Source: Castor canadensis (Eukaryota > Chordata > Mammalia > Rodentia > Castoridae). Taken from it: 64,000 bases of DNA. The notes beneath the pieces were generated by a model. That model was not told where the DNA came from. It was given only the letters and a program-made list of their open reading frames with translations, and ran no database searches. Positions 1-21,040 of the stretch are shown one piece after another. The DNA lies in the NCBI RefSeq assembly GCF_047511655.1, contig NC_133392.1, positions 162,864,542 through 162,928,541 on the forward strand, read 5' to 3'. Positions within the stretch are counted from its first letter, which is position 1; each line of letters opens with the position of its first letter. A program made the position numbers and the translations under genes.

Positions 1-950
1 CAGCCATCCCCAGGGGTCACTGAGGCTGGCTGAGGAAGCCGCCCACAGCTCTCCCCACCACTCCCCATTGAGTCCTCAGAGCCACCGGGCCTTAGGGTAG
101 AGTTCTAGAGAACAGTGAATCAAGGTAGCACTAAGAATCCTAACCCATCCAACCGGCTCCACTAGCTCAGATAAACACAGGTCATGCCAGGGTGTGTTTC
201 ACAGCTACTCATACAAGGCTGAAGTTCAGGAGAGCTGGAAGAGAGGGTCCTGGCAGGATCTGCCCAGGTTCTCTTCCTGGTCCAGGCCAAGGTCACCAAC
301 CACATTGCATTGGAGGCCGCTTCTGGCCATTGTGGAAAACAAGCCCCCATAGAAAGCAGCTAAATACCTGCTTCCTTTTTTCTCAGGATATCCCAGTGCC
401 CTTTCCTGGCATTGCCCTCGGGGCAGTTCCACCTCAGGGAAGCTGTAACTTGCTGGACTACAAAGGGCACAGTCACTCTGTGGCAGGGCTGAGTGCGCCT
501 GGAAGGGGATGGGGATGGGAAAGCAGCCTCGGTGCAGGCCAGGCCCTCCAACAGATGCCTTGAAGAAGCCAAGCCACCCGAAGTCTACAAAGTGGCAGAG
601 ATTCGGACCAGGACAGACCCGATTGGCCTCCCACGCTGGGAGGGGTCAGAGTCCAAGACCAAGCAGAAAGCCCAGCTTTTACTAAAGCCGTCACCAGAAC
701 TTCACAAAATAAGTGTTCACTTTGAAATGAAATAGCACGCCGATCGCCAATCAGATCCTGCGCTCTCCGTGCGTTTAAACATGGCATCTGTCGGGAGGAT
801 GCTTCTATTGGATAATTGCTTGATGCGCAGGGCACACCGGAAGGCGGGCGAGCGCCCTAACTGCCTCAGTCACAAACTGAGCAGGTAAAATATTCAAAGG
901 ATATCTGGCTTTAGCTGGCAGATCTGGGATCTTAATTTGAGGGGCAAGGG
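1..950. other. Upstream flank, no gene recognised
   Basis: No exon or repeat that I recognise. A forward CCAAT box (about 745-750) and an inverted one (ATTGG, about 808) lie near the right end of this stretch, before the CpG-rich promoter. They could belong to that promoter or to an undetected divergent transcript. Confidence 0.4.
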
Positions 951-954
951 AAGG

Positions 955-1368
955 GAGAATTGGGCGAAATCTGCTCGCACCGCGGTAGGCATCACGGCCT
1001 GCCTGATGGGCTGGTAGACTCCCCGCGCCAGCTCCTCTACCTAACTCCCCCGCGCGCCCGCCTAGGAACGCCCACGACGCGTGCCGCGAGAGATCAGGGG
1101 AAATGTAGTCCTCTTCTAGTTTACTCTACTCGAGGACAGGCCGACTCAGAAAACGTTCCCCGGGGATGCTTCGCACGCCGCTCCCTCTGTCTCGCGAGAA
1201 CCTAGGACGACTCCACCCAGGGTCAGCTCTCGCGGGGGCCGCCGGGAGTTGTAGTTTACTACGGGAGCCGCGTTTGGGCTGGGGCTATGGAGAGACTACA
1301 AGTCCCAGGAGTTGCGCGCGGCCACCCACAGGGCGGGGGGTACGAAAGCGGAATCCACGGGGCGCGGG
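955..1368 (+). promoter_or_regulatory. CpG-island promoter of C1orf159 with ZNF143-type and TCTCGCGAGA boxes
   Basis: The segment is GC-rich with dense CpG, unlike its flanks. It holds three copies of the ZNF143/THAP11-type motif ACTACA(N)TCCC: reversed at about 1097-1110 (gggaaatgtagtc), reversed at 1244-1256 (gggagttgtagtt) and forward at 1294-1308 (gactacaagtcccag). A perfect palindrome TCTCGCGAGA sits at 1190-1199. Both motifs are known from TATA-less, broadly expressed promoters. No TATA box is seen. The island runs on to about 1,760 inside the first intron. Confidence 0.75.
1200..1368 (+). other. C1orf159: Probable non-coding first exon of the C1orf159 orthologue
   Basis: A strong donor (gcggg|gtaagtgagg) ends an exon-like CpG-rich stretch at 1368, directly after the ZNF143-type boxes. 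The next recognised exon in this orientation is the signal-peptide exon near 11.73 kb. The transcription start is not defined by the sequence; 1200 is approximate. More untranslated exons may exist in the 10-kb intron. Confidence 0.55.
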
Positions 1369-3000
1369 GTAAGTGAGGGCCTGGGCAGACCTGGGCCGGA
1401 CTGGGCGGGACGAGGGCGGTGGCTGGACAAAGGTTGCGGGAGCAAGGTCTTGTGGCCAACGGGCGCCTTGTCTCGCTGACCCAGCGGACGGCGTCCTCCC
1501 TTACGGTTCCGCTGCCGTTCTGCGGTGTTTGCGCGCGGCGGGCGGAACAGAGAGCTGAGCACCGTGGCCGCGCAGACGAACGCAGAAGGGGGTGGATGGA
1601 GGAACAGACACGGGGACAGATAGGCAGCCGGCGGCGCGGAAGTGCTCTGCAGCCCGGCAGGGCGCGAGTTCTCGGCGCTGTTGGGCTTCCTTTAGTCGGT
1701 TGGCTCCGCGAAGTAGTCCGTCCGGCGTGCGCTGTGGGTTTCACGACGTGTAGCGGGCGTTGGGTTCGTAATTTAATTCTAAGCGGTGTGTTTACATTGC
1801 CTACCGCGTTTCCGCAAGGGCGGTTTCTCCCCCACAACTCTTTCCTGAGTGGATTCTTAACTACTAAATTTGAAGATGTCAAACTTGGCCCAATTTTTTT
1901 TCTTTTAGTATTACTGTTCTATACAGGGAAGGCAGAACTGAGGCCTCCTTTTTCCTTTTTCTATTTCTTGCTAGGCACATCCTCTGTCACTGAGCTTCAC
2001 TCCCAACCCCAGCCTGTTCTTCTGTGTTTTAACCTGGGAAACCCTGCAAAAAGTGCTGGCTTGGAGGTCCCCGCCAGGGTCTCCAGGCCACAGAGGAAGT
2101 TTGACAATTTACTTGATGACTCAAGTTCCATTCCCTGTTAAGACACACTCAACAGCAGTTTGTGTCCAGCTAGGGTCATGAGCTTTTAGAAGCTCAGAGA
2201 AGGGAAATAAAATTTGAATTTTGCAGACAATATCTTTTCCTCACACACACATCCTGCCCCTAATATTTCCCCCCCAAAGCTGAGCAAGCGGATGTTTTGA
2301 TGGGTCTGAGTCCATCTCCCCTGAGCTGCCTGGAGCAGGCAGCATCTTGTGGAACCCAAAGACATTTCCCAATCCACTCCCCACCCCCCAACCCCTCTCC
2401 CCCACCTCTCCATTGTTCTTTGTTAGCTTGGACTTATCACAGGGCTCATTTAAAAAATAACTTCTTTAAATCATGGCACTGAGGATTCTGCATCCTCTAG
2501 GGGAAGCCCTAGCTGAATAGGCTCCAGTCAGTCTAGCCCCACTTAGGTGGCAGCCGGAGACCACACTGGAAAGTTTCCTTTATGGCCAATCAGATACTTT
2601 TCTGCATTTGCTTTCTATCAAAGCATAGGATTGAATTTTAGGTTGATAGGCATGTGTTTATTGGTCCTGGGCTGTTCTTTCACATTGGCTCCTTCTCTTG
2701 TGACAATGACTCCCACTTAGGTGGGTACAGTGTGGACCACAGCCACCTATGTTGGGTCCACCAAGGTTCAGAACTGTGAGAAGACTAACAGCCACCTACA
2801 CTGACTCCTTTCAGCCACAGGAGTTGCATTTACTGCCAGCGTTTACATGGCCTGCCCTAGGTGGTTGCTATTCACAGGGTGGTCCTCCCAGCACCCAACG
2901 CCTCATTGGCCAGGATCGGCCACTTCTCCAAGGAACCTTGGTTCCTATGATTGGAGGATGGCCTTAGAAACCAGAATGTGGACTTGAGTATTCTTATTGC
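1369..3000. other. First intron, CpG shore, no gene recognised
   Basis: CpG density falls after about 1,760. Open frames of about 200 aa on both strands here come from the GC-rich composition and match no family I know. Confidence 0.4.
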
Positions 3001-3059
3001 TACAAGGGTATCATTGATTAGGACCTCTCAGTGGATGGACTTAAACGTACAGATCTGGT

Positions 3060-3078
3060 TGTGTGTGTGTGTGTGTGT
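3060..3078. repeat. (TG)n microsatellite
   Basis: About nine uninterrupted TG units. Confidence 0.9.
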
Positions 3079-3339
3079 AACCTGTAATCTGTAACGTGCT
3101 TTTCTGTACCTTCCACCCGCTGTCTGCCATCCATTTACTTACTGAATCCCAGTGTGTATACAAAGCAGTTTCAAAATTGTTCACCTGTACTGGCCACCTA
3201 GCTCTCTAAGAAACAGATTTACGAACTAGAGTACAGAGTTTAAGTTTGGTTTACGTTGCCTTACAGTTTCTTTCAAAACCATTTTTAAAGTGGGATTTGC
3301 ACTTGCAAAGTAGTCACTCTACTGCTTAAGCCATGCTGT

Positions 3340-3460
3340 CAGTCCATTTTGCTCTGGTTGTTTTGGAAATGGGGTCTTGAGAATTATCTGCCTGTGCTGG
3401 CCTCAAATCTCCATCCTCCCAAGTAACTAGGATTACACGTGTGCGCCACCGGTGCCCTGT
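3340..3460 (-). repeat. B1-type SINE, reverse orientation
   Basis: The reverse of the B1 body is readable (ctggcctcaaatctccatcc, then aactaggattacacgtgtg, the reverse of the B-box/A-box part). Confidence 0.6.
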
Positions 3461-3701
3461 TTAAAACACCATTTCTGAAGTTCCTTAGGCCAGCTGTTCC
3501 CCATCCCTTAATGAGTGTATTCAGTGAGCATGTTTATGATGTCATGGTTGACTGATCACGTCTTCATTTCTTTGACTGTCTGGCTGATACTTTTGATTTT
3601 ATCTGTTTTTATGCATTACAGTTTACACTTTATAAGGCACAGTTCTGTGGGTCTAGACAAATGTAGTCTTGTGTCCACTATAATGTTGTCTTTTGATGAG
3701 C

Positions 3702-3790
3702 AAACTTTTTTTTTTGGTTTTGGGGATGGAACCCAGGGCATGGGACATATGCTAAGCAGGCGCTCTACCACTGAGCTATAGTCCTAGCCC
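3702..3790 (-). repeat. ID/tRNA-like SINE, reverse orientation
   Basis: Poly-T followed by the reversed ID body (ggcgctctaccactgagcta). It carries the usual tRNA-like A and B boxes in reverse. Confidence 0.7.
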
Positions 3791-4608
3791 TGAGCAGGTG
3801 TTTTGAATTCCAGTGAAATTTAGCTACTCAGTTGTTTCACTTTCTTGGGTGCTTTCTGTGTACTGTCGAAAAGTCTGCCCAAATGTTAGAAATATCTGGG
3901 TGCTGCTGCAATCACAGATCGGAGGCATGCTCAAAAGCTGATGGGCAAGGCAAAATTTACTTCTGCAGAATGGCGTTTGTGTGCCTCCAGCTTGTCAAAC
4001 AAGCCAACACACACCGGATGGAAGAACGGCCTCTGTTTTTATCCCTACCGAAGGACTGCCTCTTTGCTCTAAAGGAGGAAGCTCAGGTTCACAGTTTTTG
4101 TGATTGACTAAGGTTGAGGTTTAGGGGAGGGCACAGGGGAAGAGCAGACATGATTAGAGAGCATAGACACGAAACTTAATTGGGTTGGTGTACTTAAAGA
4201 CAAAGCAGTTTCTGAGGAAAACTGAGGCCTGAAATGGCTGTTTGACCTGAAATGGCAGCACCAAGTATATAATTAACCTGTGGGCCAAAGGGGCCTTTAA
4301 GCAGAGATTCCTTTGGACGATGATTATCATAAAACTAGCAGTTTGAGTTTTAGAACATCTGATGACAAACAGTTCTCTGCTTAAAGACAGAAGGTTTATG
4401 GCTAGTGCTACCGAGCACATAGACAACTGGGAATTAGCTAATCTCCACACAATGATAGACATGTTCCTGAGTATGGTACTGGGGCAGAGGGAAGGGGAAA
4501 AGGCGTCAAAACCACAACCCTAAGATTAAGAGTCTCATTCTCTACCAACTAAGCTTATTGACAGAAAAGACCCAATTTAGTTGATTCTCACACCAAAGAA
4601 GTCATGAA

Positions 4609-4757
4609 GAGCTGGGCACTGGTGGCTCATGCCTGTAATCCTAGCTACTCAAAGGGCAGAGATCAGAAGTATTGAGGTTCGAAGCTGCTCAGGTTAATAG
4701 TTCATGAGCCCCTCTTTCAAAAATACCATCACAAAAAAAGGGCTCAAGTTCAAACTT
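4609..4757 (+). repeat. Compound B1/ID-like SINE
   Basis: Starts agctgggcactggtggctca and continues through the B1-like half into a shortened ID-like half after an internal A-rich linker. This is the lineage-typical compound SINE of the window. Confidence 0.7.
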
Positions 4758-5044
4758 CTGTACTGAAAAAAGAAAAAGTTATGAAGATACTCCTGTTTCC
4801 TTCTGGAAGGTTGCTAGAATCCACAACTGGAATGCATTTAACTTCATGATCCAGCTCTATTTGATTTTTCATGTGATGTGAAGTGGAGTCTATGTGCAGC
4901 TTTCTTTCCAAATGAGTATCCAGTTGTTTAACTCCAGTTGTTGAACAACTTTCCCCACTGAAATGTTTTGGCATCTTGTTGAAAATCACAGAACTGTGTG
5001 TGAGAATCTCTTTCTGGTTCTCTGTTTTGTTCCTTTGATAGGTT

Positions 5045-5155
5045 TATCCCCTCATCAGGCTATATTGAATTTGAGGCCCAAGCTGGCCTTGAATTTACGG
5101 TCCTCTCTACTTCTCAAGTGCTGGGATTATAGGCATGTATCCATACCTGCCTACT
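5045..5155 (-). repeat. B1-type SINE, reverse orientation
   Basis: Reads aagtgctgggattataggca and ggcccaagctggccttgaat, the reversed B1 body. Confidence 0.65.
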
Positions 5156-5204
5156 TTATTGTCTTGAAGGGAGGGTATGTCTTTTGTCTTTTAAAAAATT
5201 GCTA

Positions 5205-5400
5205 GTTGGTGGCTCATGCCTATAATTCTAGCTACCTGGAAGGATAGAGGTTCAAGCCATTTCAGGAAAATAGTTTGCAAGAGCTCATCTTCAAAATAAA
5301 TGGGCCAAAATGGACTTGAGGTATGGCTCAAGTGGTAGAATGTCTTCTTTGCAAGTGCTAAACCCTGAGTTCAAAACCTGTTCTCACCAAAAAAGTTAAA
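5205..5400 (+). repeat. Compound B1/ID-like SINE
   Basis: ggtggctcatgcctataatt starts the B1-like half. The ID-like half follows (ggtatggctcaagtggtaga, then cctgagttcaaaacc) and ends in an A-rich tail. Confidence 0.75.
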
Positions 5401-5404
5401 AAAA

Positions 5405-5930
5405 AAATTATTCTGGCTATTCAAGGGTCTTTGGATTTTCTTGTAAGTTTTAGTGTTAACTTGTCAATTACTCAAGAAAGAAAGAGAAAAAAGTCTGTTG
5501 GGATCAACTTAGGGAAACTTTCCAGTCCATTAACATGATTTAGCTTTACATTTCTTGGGTATTTAATTTCTCTCAGAAATGTTTTATAGTTTTAATGAGC
5601 AGGTCTTGCACATCTTCAATTAAATTCATAATGGTTTTAGTGTTCTTGAATGCCAGTATAGACTATATTTGTGTCATTTTCCAATTATTTATTGTAAGTA
5701 TAGAGAAATACGGTTGATTTCTTAGACTTTATATTTTTGGAACGTTGTTAGGTTTTCTTTGAGTTATAGATTATTTTTTTATTTTTTTGGTATATTCCTT
5801 ATGAATGTAAATATTCATATCATCTGCATAGAGTTTCACTTTTTCCTTTATAATCCTTATGGCTTTTATTTTGTTTCTTTCTTTATTGCACTGGCTAGAA
5901 CCTACAGGACAGTGATAAATCAGTCAATGT
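5405..5930 (-). mobile_element. L1 ORF2 fragment, minus strand
   Basis: Read on the minus strand this matches the L1 ORF2 reverse-transcriptase core, including the (F/Y)ADD-type region (tatgcagatgatatgaa in reverse) and the upstream 'vlarAIk.E' stretch. It is a truncated, decayed LINE. It overlaps in L1 coordinates with the next, oppositely oriented fragment, so the two are separate insertions or a rearranged pair rather than one simple 5'-inverted copy. Confidence 0.7.
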
Positions 5931-7002
5931 AATCGCCGTACTAATGCAGGGGAAAACCTTGTGATCAAACTGCTATTTCAGTAGATGCAGAAAAAGCCTT
6001 TGAGAGAGTCCCAAATCCTGACCACTCAACCACCACAGAGGAGAGCAGGAAAAACATTTGAGAGGATTTAAAATCTTTTCACAATTAAGGAAAAAAAAAA
6101 AAAACAACAAAAACCTCAGCAAACCAGAACTAGAAGAAAACTTCATCAGCCCGAGATAAGGCATCTGTGAAAGACCCACCCCGGCAGTATCACACTTAGC
6201 AGTGAGATACTGAGCTCTCTGCTTGGATCCCTAAAGTTCAGGGCAGCGTGAGGCCTCTCTCACCACTTTGACCAGTGTTGTGCTGGAAGTTCTCGCCACT
6301 GCAGTAAAGCAAGAGAAGAAACAATTCATGTCATAATGATTGGAGAAGCAAAACTATTTGCAGATTATGTAATTATTTGTGTGAGAATCCTAAACAAATT
6401 TCAAAAAATGCTGGAACTGTTAAGTGAATATAATAAGATCTTAGAAATCAAGGTTAATGTGCAAAAATTAATTGTTCTAATATATATTGGCAGCAAACTC
6501 TGGGGAAGTAAAATCAGAAATTCCTTTGTGTTTATAATAATATTAAAAATAAAATATTTAATGGTAAGTTTAACAAAAGATGTATACAACCTCATCAGTG
6601 AAAGCCTAGAACCCTGCTATGAGAAACTAAAGATGATATAAAGAAACAGGGAGACAGCATGTCTGTGGAGTGGAGAACTCAGCATTGCTTAGGGTCAGTT
6701 CTCCTAGTCAGGATTCCAGCAAGCCATTCTGTAGAAATTAGCAGGTGATTCTCAAATATGTACACACACATGACCTAGAACTGCCAAAGTTACTACAGAA
6801 AGTGGGGCTCCTATGACCTGCTGTTGAGCACCAGGTACAGCTCCAGCAAGGGAGTTAGTGTGGGCTCGGCAAAGGGCAGATATGTAGATAAATGGAGCCA
6901 AATGAAGGTCCAGAAATAGACCCATCACACTACAGCCAATTGATTTTAAAGATGCTCACATAATTCAATGTAGAAACAAATGGTGCAACAACTGGATATA
7001 TG

Positions 7003-7310
7003 TTGGGCTGGAGGTGTGACTCAAGCTGTAGAGCACTTGTTTTGCAAGCACAAAGCCCTGAGTTCAAACCCCAGTCCCACCAAAAACAAAAACAAAAAAC
7101 AATTGGATATATGTAATCGGGTACCTGTAATTCTAGCTACTTGGGAAGCTGAGATTGCAGTTAGAGTCCAGCCCTGGCAAATAGTTTGGGAGACACTATC
7201 GCCAAAACAACCAGAGCAAAATGGACTGGAGGTATGTCTCTCTTGCTTTGCAAGTGTGAAGGCCTGGGATCAAATCCCAGTCCCACAGACAAACAAAAAA
7301 CCTGGATATA
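7003..7310 (+). repeat. ID-like SINE followed by a compound SINE
   Basis: First unit: gggctggaggtgtgactcaa to the A-rich tail near 7100. Second unit: a B1-like half (cctgtaattctagctacttg) plus an ID-like half ending near 7310. Both lie inside the L1 fragment. Confidence 0.7.
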
Positions 7311-7599
7311 TGTGTGGAAAAATTGAACCCTGACCTTTATTTTATGCCATGCACAAAAGTAACTCAAAACATAAAAGTTAAAGCTATGCCACTTCTAGGC
7401 ATGCACTCTACCACTGAGCCACTCCACCAGCCCAAAACTATGACATTTCTAGAAGAAAACCGGAAATCTTAGTGACTTTGAGGTCAAGGTAGAGAGTTCT
7501 TAGGCCAGAATAACCAAGAACCACAGAAAAAGAATGGGTGCATTTAATGTTATCAAAATAAAAATTGAAAACATTTGCTGTTCTAATGATACCCATAAG

Positions 7600-7705
7600 A
7601 ACTGAGTATGGTGTCACAGGCCTGTAATCCTAGCAGGAGGCTGAGGCAAGAGGATTGTAAATTCAAGGCCAGGCTGGGCTCCATAGTAAGATGTCTCAAA
7701 AAACA
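7600..7705 (+). repeat. B1-type SINE inside L1
   Basis: Contains gtcacaggcctgtaatccta and caaggccaggctgggctcca, with an A-rich tail. Confidence 0.75.
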
Positions 7706-9029
7706 ACAGAAAAGTAAGAAAATGAAAAGGCAAGCTACAGAATAGGGGAAAATATTTGCAGTGCATATATCTGATTGAAGAATATATAAAGAACTAGAAT
7801 TCATTAAGAGGAAGATACTCCAATTAAACAAAGCAGGCAAAAAATGTGAACTTCACTGAAGAAGGCACATAAATGGTAATGAACACATGAAAAGATGCTG
7901 ATAATCATTAGTCATCAAGGAAATGCAGATTATAACAATGAGATACTGCTGTATACCCAATTATACGATTCCAAGTGTTGACCAGGTTGCAAAGCAGCTG
8001 AGCTCTCCTCCTGTGCTGGTGGGAAGGCAAAAGGTACTACCAACTGCAGCTTCTCAGAGTTAAATTTCCATATACCTGTGACCAAGACATTGCACTCTGG
8101 TCTTTACCCAGAAATGACATCATATATCCACACATGCACTTCACAGGAATGTCTGTAGCTCTTTATCCACAACCACCAAAACCTAGAATCAGCCCTGGGA
8201 CCCCTTAGCAGTTGATGGGTAATGAAAATGAGGTATAGCCACACAATGGAACATCATTTAGCCATAAAAAGAACAGGGTACAAATAAAACAGCACAGTGT
8301 GGCATTTGAGTCCTTTTGTGACTTGGCCTGTCCTGGGGATGCCTTTTCCTAGCAAGTGAACAGAAAGGGAGTTTTCCCTGGGGTAGGATGGTCTCTGCTG
8401 AACAAATGTTAAATAGACAAAATGAAAAATGAGATTTGGTCATCATCTTGTAGGGGAAGCATGACCTTTATGTGGCATGAGTATGTTGCTATCTAAGAGG
8501 ATTTCACAACTTACAAAGGAGGAGTTAACCAAAGAAAAGGGAAAGTCAGAGGGTAGATGGCACTTAGAAGATCCCTCCCTTCCCCCAAAAGAACACAGCT
8601 GCCTCCAGTAGTGGATCAGAGCAGTCCCTGGTCAAGAAAGCAGCAGTGTCGATATTGACCCCTGCCCTTCAAAGAAGACTGTTGTGGTTAAAATAGATTT
8701 GCTGGGGGAGTTCAGAATGTTCGTCCAACAATTAAAAGCCTTCTGTTCCCAGAAGGGGGACCCCCAAAAGAAGCCCTTTAGAAGAATGCCACCCAGAACT
8801 CCACCCTGGACCAGTGAATAAGTGTTCTGGGAGTATTCCAGAACTTTCCAGGGATGATGGTGGCAGTTGATTGTGAGATGGTGGGCACAGGACCCAAGGG
8901 ACATGTTAGTTCCTCGACTCAATATAGCATAGTCAACTGCAACTGAGATGTGCTTTATGACAATACATTCTCCCTGCCTGCCACTCCCTGGACTGCTGGG
9001 CTAGATGGAGCTGTACCTGCAAAGAACCA

Positions 9030-9130
9030 CATGGGGAAGGCTGGTGGAATGGTTCAAGTGGGGGAGTGCCTGCCTAGCAAACATGAAGTTGAGTGCAGAC
9101 TCCAGTACCACCAGAAAAAAAAAAGAAAGA
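9030..9130 (+). repeat. ID-like SINE
   Basis: ggctggtggaatggttcaag, then a tRNA-like B box and an A/G-rich tail. Confidence 0.65.
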
Positions 9131-9621
9131 AAAGTACATGGTGAGTGCTACAGCTTCCAGGGTTGCACAGAGCCAGATCTTGAAGATACTTGAAGAAAAG
9201 ATAGTGGGGCATGCCATCCACAGTGTCTTCAAAGCCCTGCAGAACTTTCACCCCATGTCTTTACTTGAGCCACCTCCCAAATGCTCCCCTCAGTTGGAAG
9301 GTCAGCCACCATATCTCTAAAATGTCTCATCAAGAAGCTGCTAGACCAGAACATCCAGACTGTGAAAGGAAGACATTCCTCTATGGAAGATGCCTAGGTC
9401 ACCATGGAACTGTAGAAGTTGAGTGGTAACAGTACTTGCCTCAGAATCTCCCCTCCCCCCAAAACTAGCAGCCATGGGGAGACAGAGGCAGCAGACCAAC
9501 AAATACTCTGCCAGTCTCACCTTGTAGAAGCTGAATTACTGATCCTAGACTGAATATCCATTGAAATTTCAGCTCAGCTGTTGTGTTCCATGTCTGGAGT
9601 GTCCCATAGAAAGGAGAAGCC

Positions 9622-9842
9622 TGGCTGGGTACCAGTTGCTCATGCCTATAATCCTAGCTACTCGGAAGGCAGAGATCAGAAGGATCACAGTTTGAAGCCA
9701 GCCTGGGAAAATAGTTTAAGAGACCCTATCTCGAAAATACCCAACAGAAAACAGGGCTAGTGGAGTGGCTCAAGTGGTAGAGTGCCTGCCCAGCAAGTAT
9801 GAGGCCCTGAGTTCAAATCCCAGTACCCAGGGGTAAAACCCT
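9622..9842 (+). repeat. Compound B1/ID-like SINE, near full length
   Basis: The B1-like half (ctcatgcctataatccta) is joined to the ID-like half (ggagtggctcaagtggtaga, then ccctgagttcaaatcccagt). It is one of the best preserved copies in the window. Confidence 0.8.
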
Positions 9843-9879
9843 CAAAGATGTAAATTAAGAGACAGCATACATTTTTTTG

Positions 9880-9965
9880 ATTTTGAGATACTGGGGTTTG
9901 GACTCAGGGCTTTGCGCTTGCTAGGTAGGTGCTCTACTGTTTGAGCCATGCCTCGAACCGGACGG
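9880..9965 (-). repeat. ID-like SINE, reverse orientation
   Basis: Reversed ID body: ctggggtttggactcagggc, then aggtaggtgctctactgttt. Confidence 0.7.
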
Positions 9966-10464
9966 CATCCATTTTTAATAGTGTGAATGGCTGAAACTCA
10001 GAAAATGTGTGTACCAGTGTGGGCAGTAGGGGTTCTGGACAAGGCTTCACAGGAGGTTGTCCTGGAGGCCTGGGCACCACTTCCCACATGTAGTGTGGTC
10101 ATTTTGCCCACAGCCCTGGCTTGAATCTAACATAAAGTGAATGACAGGACAGATTCTCACCCAGGACTAGAACCTTTATTCTTCTGAGCCTTCATCTTCA
10201 TGGGCTGTGTGAACCCATCATACAGTCCTCTTCCCCAAGAATCCCAAGATGAAGAGCTTCCTACTGTCCTAGTCCAGAGTATAGTTCTTCCTTTCCCAGA
10301 CCCTAATTGAACTGTCTCCATATTTTCTCCAGGGACCCACCTGAAAGTGAGCAGGGACCACTGCTGTGGAAGTTGTCCATGCAGCAGCTGCTTTGTCAAG
10401 TACAAAGTCTTCTTGGAGGTAACTTTTATGGTCAGAATATTTGGGACTGATTGATTATGGGGAC

Positions 10465-10675
10465 CACCTGTCACCAGGTGCTGGTGGCTCACACCTGTAA
10501 TCCTAGCTACTTGGGAGCTTGAGATTGGGAGGATTGTGGTTTGAGGCCAGCCTGTAAGACCTGTTCTCCAAAATAACCAGAGCAAAATGGACTGGAGGCA
10601 TGACTCAAGCAGTAAAGCACCTGCTTTGCAAATGTAAAGCCCTGTGTCCAAACCCTAGTCCCACAAAAAAAAAAA
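10465..10675 (+). repeat. Compound B1/ID-like SINE
   Basis: ctggtggctcacacctgtaa through the ID-like half and a poly-A tail ending near 10675. Confidence 0.8.
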
Positions 10676-10721
10676 AAAGTGCCACCTTGTGAGTTAACAG
10701 AAATTTATTAAGACTGTAGAA

Positions 10722-10822
10722 ATGGCTGGTGGTGCATTCTCAGGAGGTAGAAGCAGGAGGATCTTCAGTTCAAGGCCAGCCTGGGTTACACAGCAAAATC
10801 CTGTCTCAAAACAAAACAAAAA
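10722..10822 (+). repeat. B1-type SINE
   Basis: aaggccagcctgggttacac and an A-rich tail (ctgtctcaaaacaaaacaaa). Confidence 0.75.
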
Positions 10823-11766
10823 AACTGCACAAATGGTATTACTTCAAAGTATTTGTTGGGTGAAGGTTTTTCTCTGTCATGTTAGAAATGGGGTGCAATA
10901 GTGGACACAGGACCCAAAGGGTATATTAGTTTCTAAAGCCATGCATCTGTCAGGAGTCAGGTGTTCTAGAATTAAGAAGTCCACTTTCAGTGTGTGTGTT
11001 CCTGTTTGCCCTCTGGATCTTTTATCCTGTGACTAGATGTTTTTAAGCTCTAGCATTATTCTAGACCACTGTTTTGTGTTCTTACTCTTGTTGCCCCAAG
11101 TTGATAAAGGCAGAAGACTGTACTACCCAAGGTCCCCTGTAGTCCCTGGCCACACATGGGGAAACTGACTCTGAGTAACAATGCTCAAGATGTGATTAGG
11201 GCCTTCCTAGGACAGGTGTGCCTCTGTGTCCTGGGAGATCAGAGGCACAAATGACCTTGCTTCCAGGACTCAACCACACATCTTTTGGAGGAAGCACGAG
11301 GTCATCTTTCCCCACTGGCTCTGATCCTTCCTGGGAAGTTGTCCTTTGGGGGGCCAGCAGTGGACCTCACTCATCAGCTTTGATCCTCAGGCCTTGGATC
11401 ATCAGCCTGCAGGATACAGCTGTCAGGCTTAGAAAACTCTGCATGGCTTAGTAGCCCTGACTGCACTGACCACTGATCCACTGAGGAGCCGATGTCTGCA
11501 GTTCTCATCCTGGAGGGACAGGTAAGGGTGCTTGGACCTCACTTACTGCCATGGAAGGCCAGGTCTCTGCACTCAATGACTCCTTGTCTTGGTCCTGCCC
11601 TTCCCGCTGTAACCCTCCCCACCATGGCACACCTACCCCACCTCATAACAGTCCCACCTTCCCACTGTGGCCCAGTCTACCCCTTCACACCCTTGTCTTC
11701 CTTCTGGCATGGCACTTCCTCTCATGCAGACACTGCTGTTCTCGGCTCCCTGGCATGGCTGCAGGC

Positions 11767-21040
<9,274 letters not shown>

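Larger units (their letters stand above)
5932..8290 (+). mobile_element. L1 ORF2 and 3' region, plus strand, broken by SINEs
   Basis: The fragment opens with the conserved reverse-transcriptase motif SVDAEKAFE (about 5981-6007). It continues past a degraded FADYVI (usually FADD) at about 6357 and runs to the ORF2 end near 8240-8280 (cacacaatggaacatcattt, then agccataaaaagaa). It is interrupted by an ID and a compound SINE (7003-7310), a reversed ID piece (7383-7437) and a B1 (7600-7700). Frames are broken, so it is dead. Confidence 0.8.

Noticed and set aside
1259-1882. 207-aa minus-strand and 240-aa plus-strand (1419-2141) open frames over the CpG island
   Set aside because: GC-rich DNA lacks stop codons by composition. 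Neither frame shows a domain, and the stretch fits a promoter and first intron of C1orf159.
7003-7100. tRNA gene suggested by A-box/B-box-like sequences (here and at many similar spots)
   Set aside because: These are ID-type SINEs with A-rich tails; they lack a foldable mature tRNA and repeat throughout the window.
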